Positions 14,541-27,500 of a stretch of DNA of 64,000 nt are shown here, piece by piece. The DNA is from Coniferiporia sulphurascens (taxonomy: Eukaryota > Basidiomycota > Agaricomycetes > Hymenochaetales > Hymenochaetaceae). Below the pieces are notes generated by a model. It ran no database searches. It was not told the DNA's origin and was given only the letters and a program-made list of their open reading frames with translations. A program made the position numbers and the translations under genes. The stretch's first letter is position 1. Every line of letters starts with the position of its first letter. The DNA lies in contig NBBA01000015.1 of the NCBI GenBank assembly GCA_002794785.1, positions 868,001 through 932,000 of the forward strand, given 5' to 3'.

Positions 14541-15639
14541 GGTAGGTAGAGAGAAAGGTAGTCTTCGCGAGGCCTGCTCGATAGTCGTTGATAAGTTGAT
14601 GGTAATATTTGAAGAAAAGCTGTGCGGGGGAAGCGGTCAAGGTTTTTAACGTGTAAGCAAGCGCCTGAGGCCGATGCCAGAACTGGGATGATCCACTCCC
14701 TTTAGTATCTACTCGAACAAGTGCTGCTACTGCCTCTTGTCTTTTCCACTCCTACGTCCTAGTGTTCTCAAGGGCCGCGTCTGAGTCGGGTCTGGGTCGG
14801 CTCCCACCAGCACTCCCCGACCCGGGGTCGACCCTGACTGACCCCCGACTCGGCACGTGACTTAATTGGGTAAATACGAACCTGCCCTTTAGTATTGTCT
14901 GCCTGCCCTGAAGCATAAAAGGCCTACCCTAAAACTATGTTAATATATGTGGGGAGCCCACATAGAGTGGAGAGGCGAAGCTATGCACACGGCTTTATCC
15001 CAGTTGAGCAAGGGAATGGCCTTTTTTCGAGGCTGGCTTGAGGGGCAAGAGGATGTTCTCACGGGGGGGAGCCGCACAGCATCAAGCTACCGCTGACTAA
15101 GCTAGCTTTTTGAGAGCCCCTAACCGGATAACTGGAGGGCTTCGCCCCCCAACAAGATTACTTCGGTTTCTGCAATTGCTGTCGGATTAGACCGCTGATA
15201 GTTATGTTAGTATCAATTGTATTTAATTACATTACTAATTTTGCCATTTTGCCATCCCAGTTTTTCCCCCAGCACTAACCCAGACTACAAAAAAAAAGGA
15301 CAAAAGAATCCAGCCTGAGAGTGGAGACTGGGTCTCTGGGAGGGTCACTTTTATTTTAAAAGTTCCAGTCTATGCACGTATACTCAACAACCCGGTCGAG
15401 ATATAAATGCACGCCATGTATGAAGAAGAAATATCACGATTTGAGTACTGTAGAAGCAAAAAATACCAAAAGCTTGTGATAGGGGTTATATTTCGATAAT
15501 AGAAGAAAACTCTGCACACTTGGAATGAACGAACGTGGTATACAGAAGGAAAGCGAAATAACAACTACCACCATCGCCACTACTAGCGCCGCCAGCACAG
15601 CAAGCGCTCTCGTCAACAACTAGCACCAATCATAGTCCA
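14541..15639. other. Intergenic, no gene seen
   Basis: The upstream side of the kinase copy. It contains a GC-rich patch with repeated CCCGACTC-like words (14,780-14,860) and then AT-rich DNA (15,190-15,420). No exon chain recognised. Confidence 0.5.
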
Positions 15640-17235
15640 TTAGTAATTCGCCACAGACCCGTTCGAGACCATCTTCCCATTATCCACCGTGACCTCGTAC
15701 CACCCCGTCCGGCCCAACGCCCTATTACTCTCCGCGAGCGCGACGACCGACACGAATGCCGGCATTTGCGCGCGCATCGCCAGATGATATTATCGCCCGA
15801 GTTCTTGTCGATCTTGTAAAGCCGGTAGAAGTGTCGGCTCGAGATGAGGTAGTTCAAGTTGCCGTCTCCGTCTTTGTCGACCGCGTTGACTTTTTTTTAA
15901 AAACAACGTTTTCGTAGAGCGTTAGTTTTTGGGAGTCAGCAGGAGGAGGGGGGGAGGGGGGACGCACAGTGTACAGCGTCCCAGGGCTGCACTTCGTGCC
16001 TGTGCCAGTTGCGTAGCTACGTGTGTGGTGAGCGGTGGCCGGGAGGGTCTGGGACCTGGAACGCAAGGAGAGGACGAATACGACTTTACGTCTCGTTCCA
16101 CCACGGGAGGTGCCTCGAAGGCGCTCCACGAGAAAAGAACGTCGCCAGGGTCGATGTCTACTTCCTGTCGGACGCGGTAAATGGGTTTAATTTAGCACGG
16201 GGACCCGGTACTTTGTTTTATAAATAATATGAATATGTACTGTACCTGGAACGTCGGGTCGAGGAACCTGAGGTAATTCGACTTTTGTGACGTGAGAGTT
16301 AGACGGGGCGAGAGTAGTATCATCATCGTTAGTATCAATTTAATTAAATGTTAGTCGGAGTGAATGCTACACACCATAAATCTCCGGAAAGACTTGCAGC
16401 AGTGAGGTTCTCCTGGCGCGGGTTGTACGCAGTGAGGAGCACCGTCGAGCTCGTCTTCATCGGGATACGGAAATCGTGCAGATCTACCACAATCACGGTT
16501 AAAAACACAGACACAAAGCGCCACCTATCAGCCAACCCATCGCACACTAGCACACTCTCTCTCAAAAAAAAAAAGCGCACCGGCATTCAACCCTTCTCCA
16601 GTATACACATTCCTCACGACGCTATACGTCGAATCCAACATCAACCCCACACCACTCCCGTACTCCGAAGGACTCACCAAGCCCCATCCAGACAGTGGGG
16701 TGAAGTACTGCGCAGTACCTCCTTTAAGTTATACGTCTGCACGTTCAGATCGTAGCACGCCCCCGCCCCCGCCTGCCCGCCTGCGAACTCGGACTCGCCG
16801 GCCGTCGCCGTCGCGGTGTCCATCCATACAGGCTCGTGCCCGTTTTATCGTTATTATCGTAGATCACAGGACCGGGGTCCGAGACGCCACCTCCGTATCG
16901 TATGGGCATGCGAGGTAGAGCGCACCGCGTCTGGAGGAGGAGGAGGGAGAGGGCACGGAGATGGTTAGTGGGACGGGGGCGAACGGGACGCTATGCTGTG
17001 GAAGGATGTGGTGTAGGGACGAGGAGGCGAGGAGGCGTTCAAGTTGCTTGGCGCTATGTTCACTGCTGCTGCGGCTACGATCGCGAGGGTGAGGGTGAGG
17101 GTGAGGATGCACGCGGTGAGGCGTGTGTGTGAAAGGGTAGACGATAGACACGAACATGGAAAGAGGGAAAGAGGGAAGATAAAGTAATGAATGAGTTCTC
17201 TCTGCATCTTCGCACCTTGCACTATAACTTGAAGT
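15640..17235 (-). pseudogene. Arylsulfotransferase-like protein, decayed copy
   Basis: Fragments in order match the fungal arylsulfotransferase (ASST, Pfam Arylsulfotran_2-type) plan. They are a hydrophobic N-terminal segment (LTACILTLTLTLAIVAAAAV), GALYLACPY, GPVIYDNN, PVWMD...CYDLNVQTYN, GSGVGLMLDSTYSVVRNV, DLHDFRIPMKTSSTVLLTAY, EVDIDPGDVLFSWSA, VNAVDKDGDGNLNYLISSRH then FYRLYKIDKNSG, and a C-terminal FVSVVALAESNRALG ending at TAA 15640-15642. The family includes secreted or membrane-anchored beta-propeller proteins. Successive fragments lie in different frames: at least three shifts, one between GALYLACPY and GPVIYDNN and one just after YDNN. The propeller half normally between GDIIWR and the C-terminal domain is absent, so the C-terminal segment follows directly. 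It is therefore a relic with both frameshifts and an internal deletion. Family assignment rests on motif order, so is good but not certain. Confidence 0.65.
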
Positions 17236-17747
17236 ACTCAGCACAAGCCGTATGTGTTGGCACAAAAAAAAAGGAAAAGAGAAAAGAAGATAACCGATGC
17301 AGCACCAGCAGCAGTGCAGGCGTATCCGAGTCGGAGACGACGAAACGGGCGGGTCTGTGCACGACTACGTCTCGGAGGTGCTCAAAGTCTCACTAATCAC
17401 ATTTCATTGGAGTCACTACAGTAGTGCAGCCCCAAGCCACAACCAAGGGCCACGTGCCTTGAAGCCGAGTCGTTTCAGCACAGCAACCCCGACTCGGTTA
17501 ACGATCGCCCTTTGAATCTTTGATCCGCCACCGCTTTCTGATCCGCGAGAGGTAGTCGTCATGCCATAAGCTGTCTCCGGCCGACGAGAGCACCGCACGC
17601 AATTACAGTAATTACAAAGGGCAGGACCTAGCCTGTAAGTATTGTACGTAACCAAAAACACAAACGACTCCATTTCTTTTCTTTTCCTTTCAGGCCCTTC
17701 CCTTCCCCTCCTTTTCCTTCGTCTCCATCTCTCTTGACAACTACTGC
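17236..17747. other. Intergenic, no gene seen
   Basis: Holds the 3' flank of the aminotransferase-like gene and upstream DNA of the arylsulfotransferase relic. A polypyrimidine stretch at 17,675-17,735 lies next to the stop codon of the former. Confidence 0.5.
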
Positions 17748-19404
17748 TCAGTGCTGCAGCGCGTCAAGCGCCTCCTTCAGCACCGCAACGAGCCTATTCG
17801 CCTCCCCGACCGTGTTATAGTGAACAAGCGAAATACGCACGACCGCGTCGGTAATATCGATCGTCGGCTGTAAACCCGCTACGAACGAGTACGCGTAGAA
17901 ATGGCCGTACCGGATCCCCATCTGTTTGTCCCCAGACCCAGACCGCAACGAAAAAAATTATGTTTAGAAGAATTCACGCGTGGTGCACTTGCGCTCGCGC
18001 CTACGCTCACCTTCCCTTTCTTATCGAAATGCGCAACGATATCCGCACTGCGCACCGCGCGCTCACCAATGACGACGAAGCTCACCGTCGGCGCTCTCGC
18101 CGCGTCCACCTCCGCCGAACCGACGATACGCACCCCACGCGCGTGCGCCTCCGCGCTCGCGAGGTAACCAAGCAGCGGACGCATCAGCGCCCTCTCATGA
18201 GCCGCAATGCGCTCAAACGCGTCGTCCAGCGCGCCCAGAGGCGACAACGCACGTAAGTAAGTCGGGACAGCCGCAAGCGCATACGGTAACTCGTATCCCA
18301 GCCCCCCCGGAGACAACTTATACCCTACCTCGTCGACTTTCAAAAAGTGGTGTGCGAGAGAGGTGAGTGAGGTCGTTAGTGAGGTGCGCCGCGCGTATAG
18401 AGCGGAGATGTGTGGGCCGTAGACTTTGTAGAATGAGAAGAAGCAGTAGTCGATGTCCCATGCTTGCACGTCGATGCGCCGGTGTGGGGCGTAGGCGACG
18501 CAGTCGATGCATACTTCGACTTTACGTGCGCCTGCGAGCGCGGCGGTGGAGCGGACGGCGCGCACGATGGTGGGGACGTCGATGAGTGAGCCGAGGATGT
18601 TGGAGCAGGCAGTAAAAGCGACGAGGCGCGTCTTGGAGGAGATGAGAGGGAGGAGCGAGGAGAGCGCGAGCTCGACGGCGTAAGGGTTCTCTTCTACGCT
18701 GGGCGTGGCGGCGTGCGTGTGTTCCCAGACCTTGAGCGTAAGCCCGCGACGCGCGGCAAGTTTCTTCCACGGGCTCGCGTTTGCTGTGAGTGAATAAAAG
18801 ATGGGGGAGGGAATTACGTGTAAAGTTTGGGGTGCATACCCTCATGCTCGCCGGTGATGATGATCTCCTCGCCGTCTAGTATATCCGCGTCGAGCGCGCG
18901 CGCAAGGTTCTCAGCGGCCATCGTCGAGCTGGATGCGAACGCGATCTCGTCGGGTGACACGGCGTTGATGAGCTCCGCGGTCGCCTTTGCGCCCTCTGCG
19001 GCACGCGTTGTGCTCGCGATGGATACGCTATAGTCCGCGCCTTGGGGATCGTCATTTCACGCATGTAGATAAGATAGGATGTGGCGCGAGAAGCAGTCTA
19101 GTCAGGATACGCTTTTAGAGGCGGTGCAGACAGGAACAGGAAAGACTCCGACTGGCTCGAGTGGTAAGACACAATCATACTCACCGAGTTGTACGTTTGT
19201 GTTAATGAGATAATCCACAACGCGGTCAGCGACAGACTTGAGGCACTGCGAGCCGCCTGCGTTGTCGGCGAAGATGTAGCCGTCTTTCAGCGCGGGAAAG
19301 CTCGCGCGTGCCTTTTCGACATCGAGCGTGTCTGGGTCCGGGTCAGCAACGACGGGAGGCTTGCCGAGGAAGACGGAAGGAGTGAATTTTCTGAGGATGC
19401 CCAT
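17748..19404 (-). CDS. Class-V aminotransferase / cysteine desulfurase-like protein
   Basis: Four exons: 19404-19185, 19040-18840, 18783-18011 and 17921-17748, joined in phases 1, 1 and 0, giving 455 aa with no internal stop. It is a fold-type-I PLP enzyme resembling the VC1184 subfamily of cysteine desulfurase-like proteins. The N-terminal region has FPALKDGYIFADNAGGSQ; then ASSSTMAAENLARAL, GEHEANASPWKKLA and a substrate-channel segment. PLP aspartate lies near WDIDYCFFS and the Schiff-base lysine is the K of FSFYKVYGPH. The C-terminus has GIRYGHFYAYSF and VRISLVHYNTVGEANRLVAV, typical of the small domain. The exact substrate is not visible. It is transcribed away from the FAD monooxygenase at 19890, so the two may share regulation; a joint role in catabolism or secondary metabolism is inference. 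Confidence 0.85.
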
Positions 19405-19889
19405 TTGCGTTGGCTATGGTGGTGGGGAGGAACGAAGGAGGGGAGGCCATGCGGTGAGACCACTATCGATAGAGGGTGAGACAGAAGCTGCGGGAGACGT
19501 AAAGGCTGGTGGACAACGGCCGGTGCTTTTGGTGACCTGCAGTTAAGAAAGCATTGAGGAATCGGCACTCTCCGAAGCGGAGCTGGAAATGCAGACTTCT
19601 CCCCTCGGGGATCGAGGAAGCCGAGGCAGCATCACGTGACACCTCGGAGGCAACGGAGATAAGAAATGGAGTACGTCAGCGAGCGGTGATTTGATTCGTC
19701 CACTGACCTCGGAGTGCTGATGCCTCTCTCTCCTCTCGCATTCAGCCATTCAGCCCGCACGACCGCAAATGGTTATGGCTCTGGCTCAACAACTCAGGCA
19801 AATATGTTTTCCAGTCCCTCCTATATCATGGTCCTGTTCCCCACTTCTCTCTTCCTATATCCCCACACTTTTCTCTCTCCATCTTACTT
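19405..19889. promoter_or_regulatory. Shared divergent promoter region
   Basis: 485 bp between the two start codons, containing a CACGTGAC word (19,633-19,640) and pyrimidine-rich CTCTCTCC tracts before the monooxygenase ATG. No clear TATA box is seen for either direction. Confidence 0.5.
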
Positions 19890-21559
19890 ATGGCATCATC
19901 CAAGTCTCCTTCCGCCGCCCCAGCTCACCTCTACGGCGGCCGCGAAGCCGCCCTGCCCCTCCACATCCTCGTCATCGGCTGCGGCCTCGGCGGTCTCGCA
20001 GCCGCCCACTGTCTCGCCCAGGCAGGTCACACCGTCACCCTCATCGAGTCTGCCCGCCGCCTTTCCGAGGTCGGCGCCGGCATACAGGTCTCTCCAAATG
20101 CCTCCCGCCTCCTCGAGCGCTGGGGTCTCGCCAAGGCGCTTAGCACTGCCGGAGTCGAACCCGACGCTATCGTCTTCCGCCGCTACAACGACGGCGAGGT
20201 CGTCGGCTACTCGCGCTGGGGCCCTGGTATGCGCACAGAGCACGGCGCACCCTACTACCACGTCCACCGCGCGGACCTCCACCGCATGGTCTACGAACTC
20301 GCCGCTGCATCCCCGCGCATCACGCTTCGTCTCAGCGCGACCGTCCAGACCGTCCAGCCCACGCCGTCCCCGCAGGTGAGCGTCACGCTCACAACGGGAG
20401 AAGTCATCTCTGGCGATCTTATCGTCGGCGCGGACGGCGTCAAGAGCCTCGTCCGCGGCGTTGTCGTCGGGCACGCGGACAGCCCTGAGCCCACGGGCGA
20501 CGCGGCGTACAGGGCCATCATTCCGACCGATGTAATGCTCAAGGACCCCGAGTTGAAGCCGTTCGTCGACACGCCCGAGATGACGGCTTGGATGGGCCCC
20601 AGTCGCCACCTGATGGCTTACTGCATTGTGAGACCCCCCCTCCTCAATTGTTGTGCCGGAATTCTGACACAATGTCCGTTATGCAGAGGGGAAAGAAGGA
20701 GTACAATCTTGTGATGCTGCATCCGGACGACGGCTCCGTCGAGTCGTGGACCGCCGAGGGCAGTGCTGAGAAGCTGCGCGAGGACTTCGCGGACTACGAC
20801 CCACGGTACGGAAGCTTTCTCTCTTCTGTGTGCTATTCATATCCCGATGACGGCGCGTCCCCTTGCTAGCGTGCGCAAGCTGCTCTCGTTCGTCGACTCG
20901 ACGCTCAAATGGCGGCTCATGGACCGCAAGCCGCTCAAGACCTGGGTGCACTCGGACGGCCGCGTCGTCCTCCTCGGTGATTCCTGCCACCCCATGCTCG
21001 TACGTCCCGACGTCGCCTTTAACACCACACTTCCTCACTCACCCTAACTTCCCCTCCACAGCCGTACCGCGCGCAAGGCGCCGCAATGGCGCTCGAGGAC
21101 GCGGCCGTCATCGGCGCGCTGTTCTCCCACCTAAGCTCGACCGCGCAGATCGCGCCGCTGCTACACGCGTACGAGCAGCTGCGGCACGCGCGTACGGCGC
21201 GGACGCAGGCGAGTGCGCGGTTCAACCAGCACATGTTCCACCTGCCTGACGGGCCTGCGCAGCAGGCGCGGGACGAGCAGATGCGGCGCGCGATGCAGGC
21301 GGAGTTCAAGCGCGTGCGGGTGGGGAGTGGGGCCGGTGCGTGGCCTGGGCGGCGGGCGAGTGAAGATGGGAGTGGGAGTGGGTCGTCCCGCTCGTCTTCA
21401 GAGGACGAGGATGATGTGGGCGACGATGCGGGCGAAGGGAACGCGAACCAGTGGGCGGATAAAGGGAAGAACGTGGAACAGTTCTCGTATGATGCGGATG
21501 AGGCGGTCGAGAGGTGGTGGGTCGAGGAGGGCGAGGCGATGATGCGCTCGTTGGCTTGA
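19890..21559 (+). CDS. FAD-dependent monooxygenase, salicylate-hydroxylase-like
   Basis: Four exons: 19890-20627, 20687-20805, 20870-20999 and 21062-21559. Introns are 59-64 nt, all GT..AG and frame-preserving, giving 494 aa. Group A flavoprotein monooxygenase features are present: the FAD-binding ILVIGCGLGGLAAAHCLAQA (G-x-G-x-x-G) near residue 27, an E about 20 residues later (TLIESA), the GD/DG motif DLIVGADGVKSLVR, and the second FAD motif VVLLGDSCHPMLPYRAQGAA, which spans the last intron. Such enzymes use NAD(P)H and O2 to hydroxylate aromatic acids or related substrates; the substrate is not readable. After the catalytic fold there is an acidic Ser/Gly-rich tail (SGSGSSRSSSEDEDD) and a final W-rich helix, longer than usual for the family. 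It is divergent from the aminotransferase-like gene. Confidence 0.9.
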
Positions 21560-24500
21560 GGTTGAGGGTCGGATGTCGTGCATACAGATTTAGAATTTCT
21601 TTATCTATCGTTTTTTTCTTTCGTCTTGTTGTCCGCTTTCTCTCTCTCTTGCTTTCTCGTCCTCGCTGTCTGCGCTGTCTATAGATGCTTTGCAAAAACG
21701 GTATTGTATACGACTGTTGTATAGAGAGCTGCATACACATTACACTGGCATGTACATGTACATACAATACATGGATATATCGATATCAGTATCGGTATCG
21801 GTATCGGCCGAAGTTATCGTGTACGTGCGCCGGGAGTTCGGGACATTGCATTTGCAGCTGGATTGCATTGCAGCTAATTTCCTCTGAAATGATTTTGATG
21901 CCGCTCTTTTCTTTCGATACATGTAATTGTAAGTTGTACCCCTTTAACCTCTACTCACTGTTTCTTCAAGTTGAACCCCCCACATCACACCATCCATTGT
22001 ACATGGCTCGGAGTCTCAGGCTCCGAGTGCGACTCGCCGAGTCCGCGGATCCCCCGTGCTCGCCCCTCGCCAATCAAGGTGCAACTTGAATTTTAATATT
22101 AACATTAATGTTGATGTTGATGTTGCGACCCGCTCGGAGTGACGTAGCCCGCCGCCTAGTTCGCGTCGCCGTGCAGCCCGAAAGGGGCGACCGGGTGACC
22201 CGGAGGCTAGAGGCTAGAGGGCTGCGGTATTACGTGTTCGAGGAAATAGGACCCATGGCCAGTAGTAGGAAATAGGAAATAGGGAATAGAGAATAGCCTA
22301 TGGGAGCGGGGAATAGGGAATGGGGAGGTCGGGACGTACGGCCGTCGCTGATAGGCAGCCGAGTCACGGACTTACGGTGTATTGGAATTTCGGATATTGG
22401 ATATTGGATATACATTAATTGTAATTGCATTATTGGATTTTTGGTGGTGCCTAGTGTTTTTTAGGCGTCACGGACCTCGGTCAGAGTTTTCAAGTTGGAC
22501 CTTGCTTTTGGGCCCGGACTCGGACTCGGACTCGGACGTTTCAAGTCGTTGGTATTACAGTAACTGCGGGCTATGCGGCCATTTACTTACTTCAGGTTAC
22601 ACCACCTATTACCGTGACTTGAAGGAGCGGTGAATCCGGTGATGCTACTAGTAGCTAGTAGTGTGTCCGAGTCTCCGAGGGGCGAGGGGGGGCGACTCGG
22701 ACGCGCAACCGTGACGAAGGTCGGATACTAATTAGTACAGTATCTTCACACCTTCCCGGGGCCGGGACCCGCGGCCGCACCTCGTACGCGAACGTGTTCA
22801 AGTGTAGAATGCAAACACACACGAACGCAGACGCAGACGCAAACGCGGACATGGATGAGGCTTCAAGCTGAAAGGGCCCAGACCAGACCAGACCAGACTC
22901 CAGACTCCGGACTGCGGGTCAGCCGTCAGCAGCAGCGCCCACTGCGTCATGAGTAAAGCTATCATCGGCATATCAACGGCTGTACGATACTCACCATTAT
23001 TCCTATTGGTTTTTGCATTAATAGCTGCATATTAGGCCTTAACTACATAGTTTCTGTTCCGGCGGCGTACGTCCCACCACAGGTCCGTACAATACACTCC
23101 CGGACCATAGGACACTAGCTTGTAGCAGACTGCGCCAGACGAACAGGGGATATCCGCGATCAATCTAGAACCGTGGGGTCGTTAGGTCGTGGGTGCCGGC
23201 GGGTTTAGTAGAGAAGTTAGGAGGAAGGAGAGAAGAGCGGAGGACCCCCATACCGACCCAAGTGCCCAAGCCACAAACGTCGGTGGCTCCATAATGTGCA
23301 CAATACAACACTGTGGTATGAATGCCAATACAAATACATCCTCCGGCTCCCCCCGAGTCGCCCTCCCGGACCGCTCTGCAGATAGCCGCACTGTGAGTCT
23401 GCGACCATAGCCCATAGTCGCGTACTTGAAAACACAAGTTTCGAGATGTTCTCGAGCACAACCGTTGACGCAAACACATAAAATGTACGCAGGGACCCAA
23501 AATACCAGCGAGTAGCCGCCAGCGAAGTCTCCCTAAATATGTCCGTTCCGACATACGCGCACATGTACGGTACAATAATGTGTACACGATAGTATACGCC
23601 ACTATCGCTGGGTCGCACGGTCACCGTCATCAATTGAACGACAGACGTTTGACTGCCTACCGCGCTGATTGACAGACCGATAGACTGATACCAGTATAAA
23701 TCGCAGAGCCTAGAGCTGGAATCAGATATGCCTAAAGGCTCCACTTTGAACCGGCTGTACGGACCAGATGTGTTTTCAGGTTCAAACGCCACCGGCCGCG
23801 GCCGCAACCGCCGGCGCACAATAATACGCCGTGTTCGTATGTCCTCACGAGTTAACCCTATTCGAAACGAAAGAAGGCCTTACACATCATCTAAGTGAAA
23901 GAGAAAAAATGCTATCAGCAAGCCAGGCAGCAGGAGGTGCCACTTCTCTCATATACACCAGTCCCACACCTGTATCAGACTGTGTTCGGCCGAGCGACTG
24001 GTGACCGCCTCTCCCGCGGTGGAGCGTATGCAGATTCGACTCCAAAGTCCGAGTGAAGCCTGAGCCACAAAAACCGAACGCGCAAAAGCCAAGCGGTTCA
24101 GTGAACCGAAACTTGTCACCACGTAACCACAGACAGTATCAAATTTCAACAGCAATGCCCTCCCCGCTCTGAGTCGATTGTGAGAATCTAAAGTTATTAC
24201 GCTCGCCGATATAAACGTCATCGTCACTGCAAAAAACGACACGCCATCCCGATGGGGACGTCCATCCGCAGGCAGATTGCGGTCCGCTGACGCAACGTAG
24301 ACCACAGCCCCGCGATTGAGCACGGTCTGGGCTTTGAAGATGAAGATGGAGCGGAGCACGCGGAGCAGAGAAGATCGGACCCACAGTAGAAGCTACAGCC
24401 GTGGGTTCGCTCGTAGTTGAACCCGGCCCTTTTTTTGAGATGGGTATCGACGGGAGCAATTAGGATCATATAAGTCCGCTCCCGCGGGAGAAAATTGGTT

Positions 24501-27500
24501 TGGCCTTCTTATGTTCAAGAATTAATGTTCATCGTATCTTCGGGGAACGACTCCGGGGGTTGGGGATCCCTCTGGGGGCGCCTGTGCTCGAAAACTGTGA
24601 GACTATCTCGGGGTCACTTTACAGATAAGCTTCTGTAAATATTAGCTCCCACCTGTCGTTATGATCGTGCGCCGAGCCCTAAACACCTTGCGGAAGTGGA
24701 AGTGAGCGCGCAGAATGTTCGCCGTTTGGGGTTTGTAGAATCGAGTTTGTCGTGCACAGTCCGAGTCCGCTCGCTCGCAATTGACTAGATCGTGTTCTGG
24801 GAACTTTTCCCCTTTGAATTATCGGTTCATGTGGTCCCTAGACACGATGAGCAGTTCTACTATAACCAAACAGTGTAGATGTTCTTTTATGTGGTACGGG
24901 GGTCCAACAACGGCGCTTTGACCAGAGACGGTTTGCATGAGCATGATCGTGCGGTGTTGGTTCGATATCAGCAGAACGGACGAGCGCTGGCGAAGAACTG
25001 GAGGAGAGACAGCCTGAGAGACGTACAGAGAGTGAGCCGCGATCGTACAGAAATGGCACCTGAGATAGTAAAAGCAGCCAGTGAGAAGTAGGAGAGCGAC
25101 GTAACCGGTCCATTGACCGGTGCTGGAAACACAGAAGAACAATTTAAGATAAGGTAGACGTTTCACAACGACTCGATATCGCAGCCATCGGCAGGACGTG
25201 ATCAGTATTATGAGTTATCCAATCATAATGTTCGAGGAGTTTAAAAGATGTTTTTTGAAATGTCTAACGACCATGGAAGGGTCGGGATTCGTACGGCACC
25301 GCTATGCCCGTCGCAGCTTCCGAAATGCTTGGGTGAGTCTGTCAGCAAACAGGGCGGTGCGATAACTAGCTGACCATCGCCTCACCTCGTCACGTAACCT
25401 ATAAGGAAGCAAGCGTCAATCTACCGGACAGACACCGCGGCGAGGACAAAAATGGTAGAGACATTTTAGGACATGATCTTAGCGCAAATGTAGCCCGGCG
25501 GCTGAGTTTATAGACTTCATCATGGCGTGGGCCTTTCAGGGGGAGGTCAGCCTATCCTCAAACAGCATATGTTCCCTTTTTTTTAATGACCGTCAGGACG
25601 TTCTCCTAGGAGCAATGATAGCGTCCTGTGTATTCGGAAGGCTTATAAGGCACTACCACCTGGTACTCTAGCACTGAGTACAGGAGGCTGCGTTGGGGGG
25701 CCAATACGAGATCTCTGCGCCACAGCGAATGGCCTTTTTGCAGGACAGCATCGTGAGACTGGCATGCAGGCCGGACACCGGTGGACGTCTCCGTCCTATC
25801 GTATAAGCAATGAATTAGTCGCCCTTGAAGAACCAGAGACAGCAATATGCGAACCGGATGGTGTTCTGAAATCCGGAATGACCGCGAGCCAAATAACAAC
25901 ACCTCCATACCGGTCAACCAGCAGCGCATCAAGCTCGTCTTCGATTCTGACCGGCGTCTTAGGGAGCTATACGAAAAACGAAGAAAAAAACGTTCCACCG
26001 CGCGGCGGTGCCTGTTCGTAGGGTACGTGCGTCGATGATATAAATCGCTTGTGACGGTACATCGAAGCCCGAGTTCTATACGCGTCGCATCGCGGTAAAT
26101 ACGAAGTACAGCCATCCTGTGCGCGCCATTCAACGAGCAAGTCAGAACAGCGTAGATAACAGTCCCTAGAAGCTCAGCAGTCGGGCGGGGCCATGGGCGA
26201 TGAAATCGGAGACACTTCGTGGTGGTAGCTGAATGGATGTTTTGCTCTTCGGCCCTTCGGCTTCGAGTGGCCACTAACAGAGCGTGAGAAATTGTACGTG
26301 TTCGCGTAACCGCTTTACTTCAGGTTGCCGACTCGGAAAATTCAATTTACTACAGCCTCAACTCGGAGTTCCTCTACGTGTTTTCGACTCGACCCTATTA
26401 GCTGTCCTTTTCCATTCCTACGTCTCAATTGGAACAAGTGCAGCCCGGTCAGTTCTCGCTGGAGAATACGGTTAGAATCGGTGTGGTCCCACACCTCAGG
26501 CTGCACATTACAAAAAAAAAAAGAAATCCCGCGAAAAGGCATAATGACTACACGAAGTGATATTGACATAATCCACAATCGCGATCCCGAACACGTCTTG
26601 ATATGAGAAAGTACTGCTACGCAGTGCCAATTATCTTTCTTAGAACGGACGCAAGTTATACTCGGTGAATAAACGCCCCCGAATATCCCGTCCATCGTCG
26701 GAGTCCCAGTCACCAGTGAAAGGCCGACATCTGCAACGCGGAAACTGCGAGTGAACAGCGCTTGCTTCACCGTAGACGCAAGCACTACTACGCAGGACCG
26801 TACGCAACTGCACGCCCACAAGCCCGCAAGATACCCACGCAGTACCGGAGTCGCTTCGCCCCCCACCAGTCATGCCCTCAGGCTCCACGCCACGCATGCC
26901 ACGCCCACTAGCACGCTTCCCGAACTTCCCAATTCTCAGTCAGCATCAACGTCCCAAACCCGGGAGTGGTCTAGATGCCCAACATGAGTTAATCTTATAT
27001 CAACAATCGTCGGCAAAACGCCAAACGCCACCGGGCAACTTGAAAACGACTCTTCTCTTATTGAGTTGAGTGAAATCAATTGATTCATTAATTCTCGGTA
27101 TCAATGTGCATTGTGCATTGTGCTGCACCGGCCATCCCCACGATGTCCACGAACCCCGCGCGTGTGCCCTACGTTTTGGATCCACCCCGAGTCCCGAGTC
27201 CCCCCCCAATTCAACCCAATTAGGGAATTAAAAGAGCAAAAAAGCACACAGTGTCACACACACACACGCACACGCGCACACGCCGCAGTGACAGGCCAGC
27301 ACAAGTCAATTACGAAAACCCCGTTTCATCACATCAGGATACGGGCTTAATAGCCATCTCTCCCACGGATTTAAAGAGAGAGGAAAAAGCACCAAAAATC
27401 GAGTAAGGGGAAGCCCGCTTCCCGCTGCCTGCCTTAGGAGTTCAGGACTCAGGCTGCAAATCACGCACGAATTCATGGACATTCTCTTCCCTCCGAGCCT

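Noticed and set aside
23217..23819. 200-codon open frame on the minus strand with hydrophobic stretches
   Set aside because: Hydrophobic patches suggested a membrane protein, but no DUF6533/DUF6534 signature or exon chain could be found.
25606..26274. 222-codon open frame on the minus strand
   Set aside because: No motif, no recognisable domain and an unusual Arg/Ser/Tyr-rich composition; no splice partners. Probably chance or a relic too old to name.
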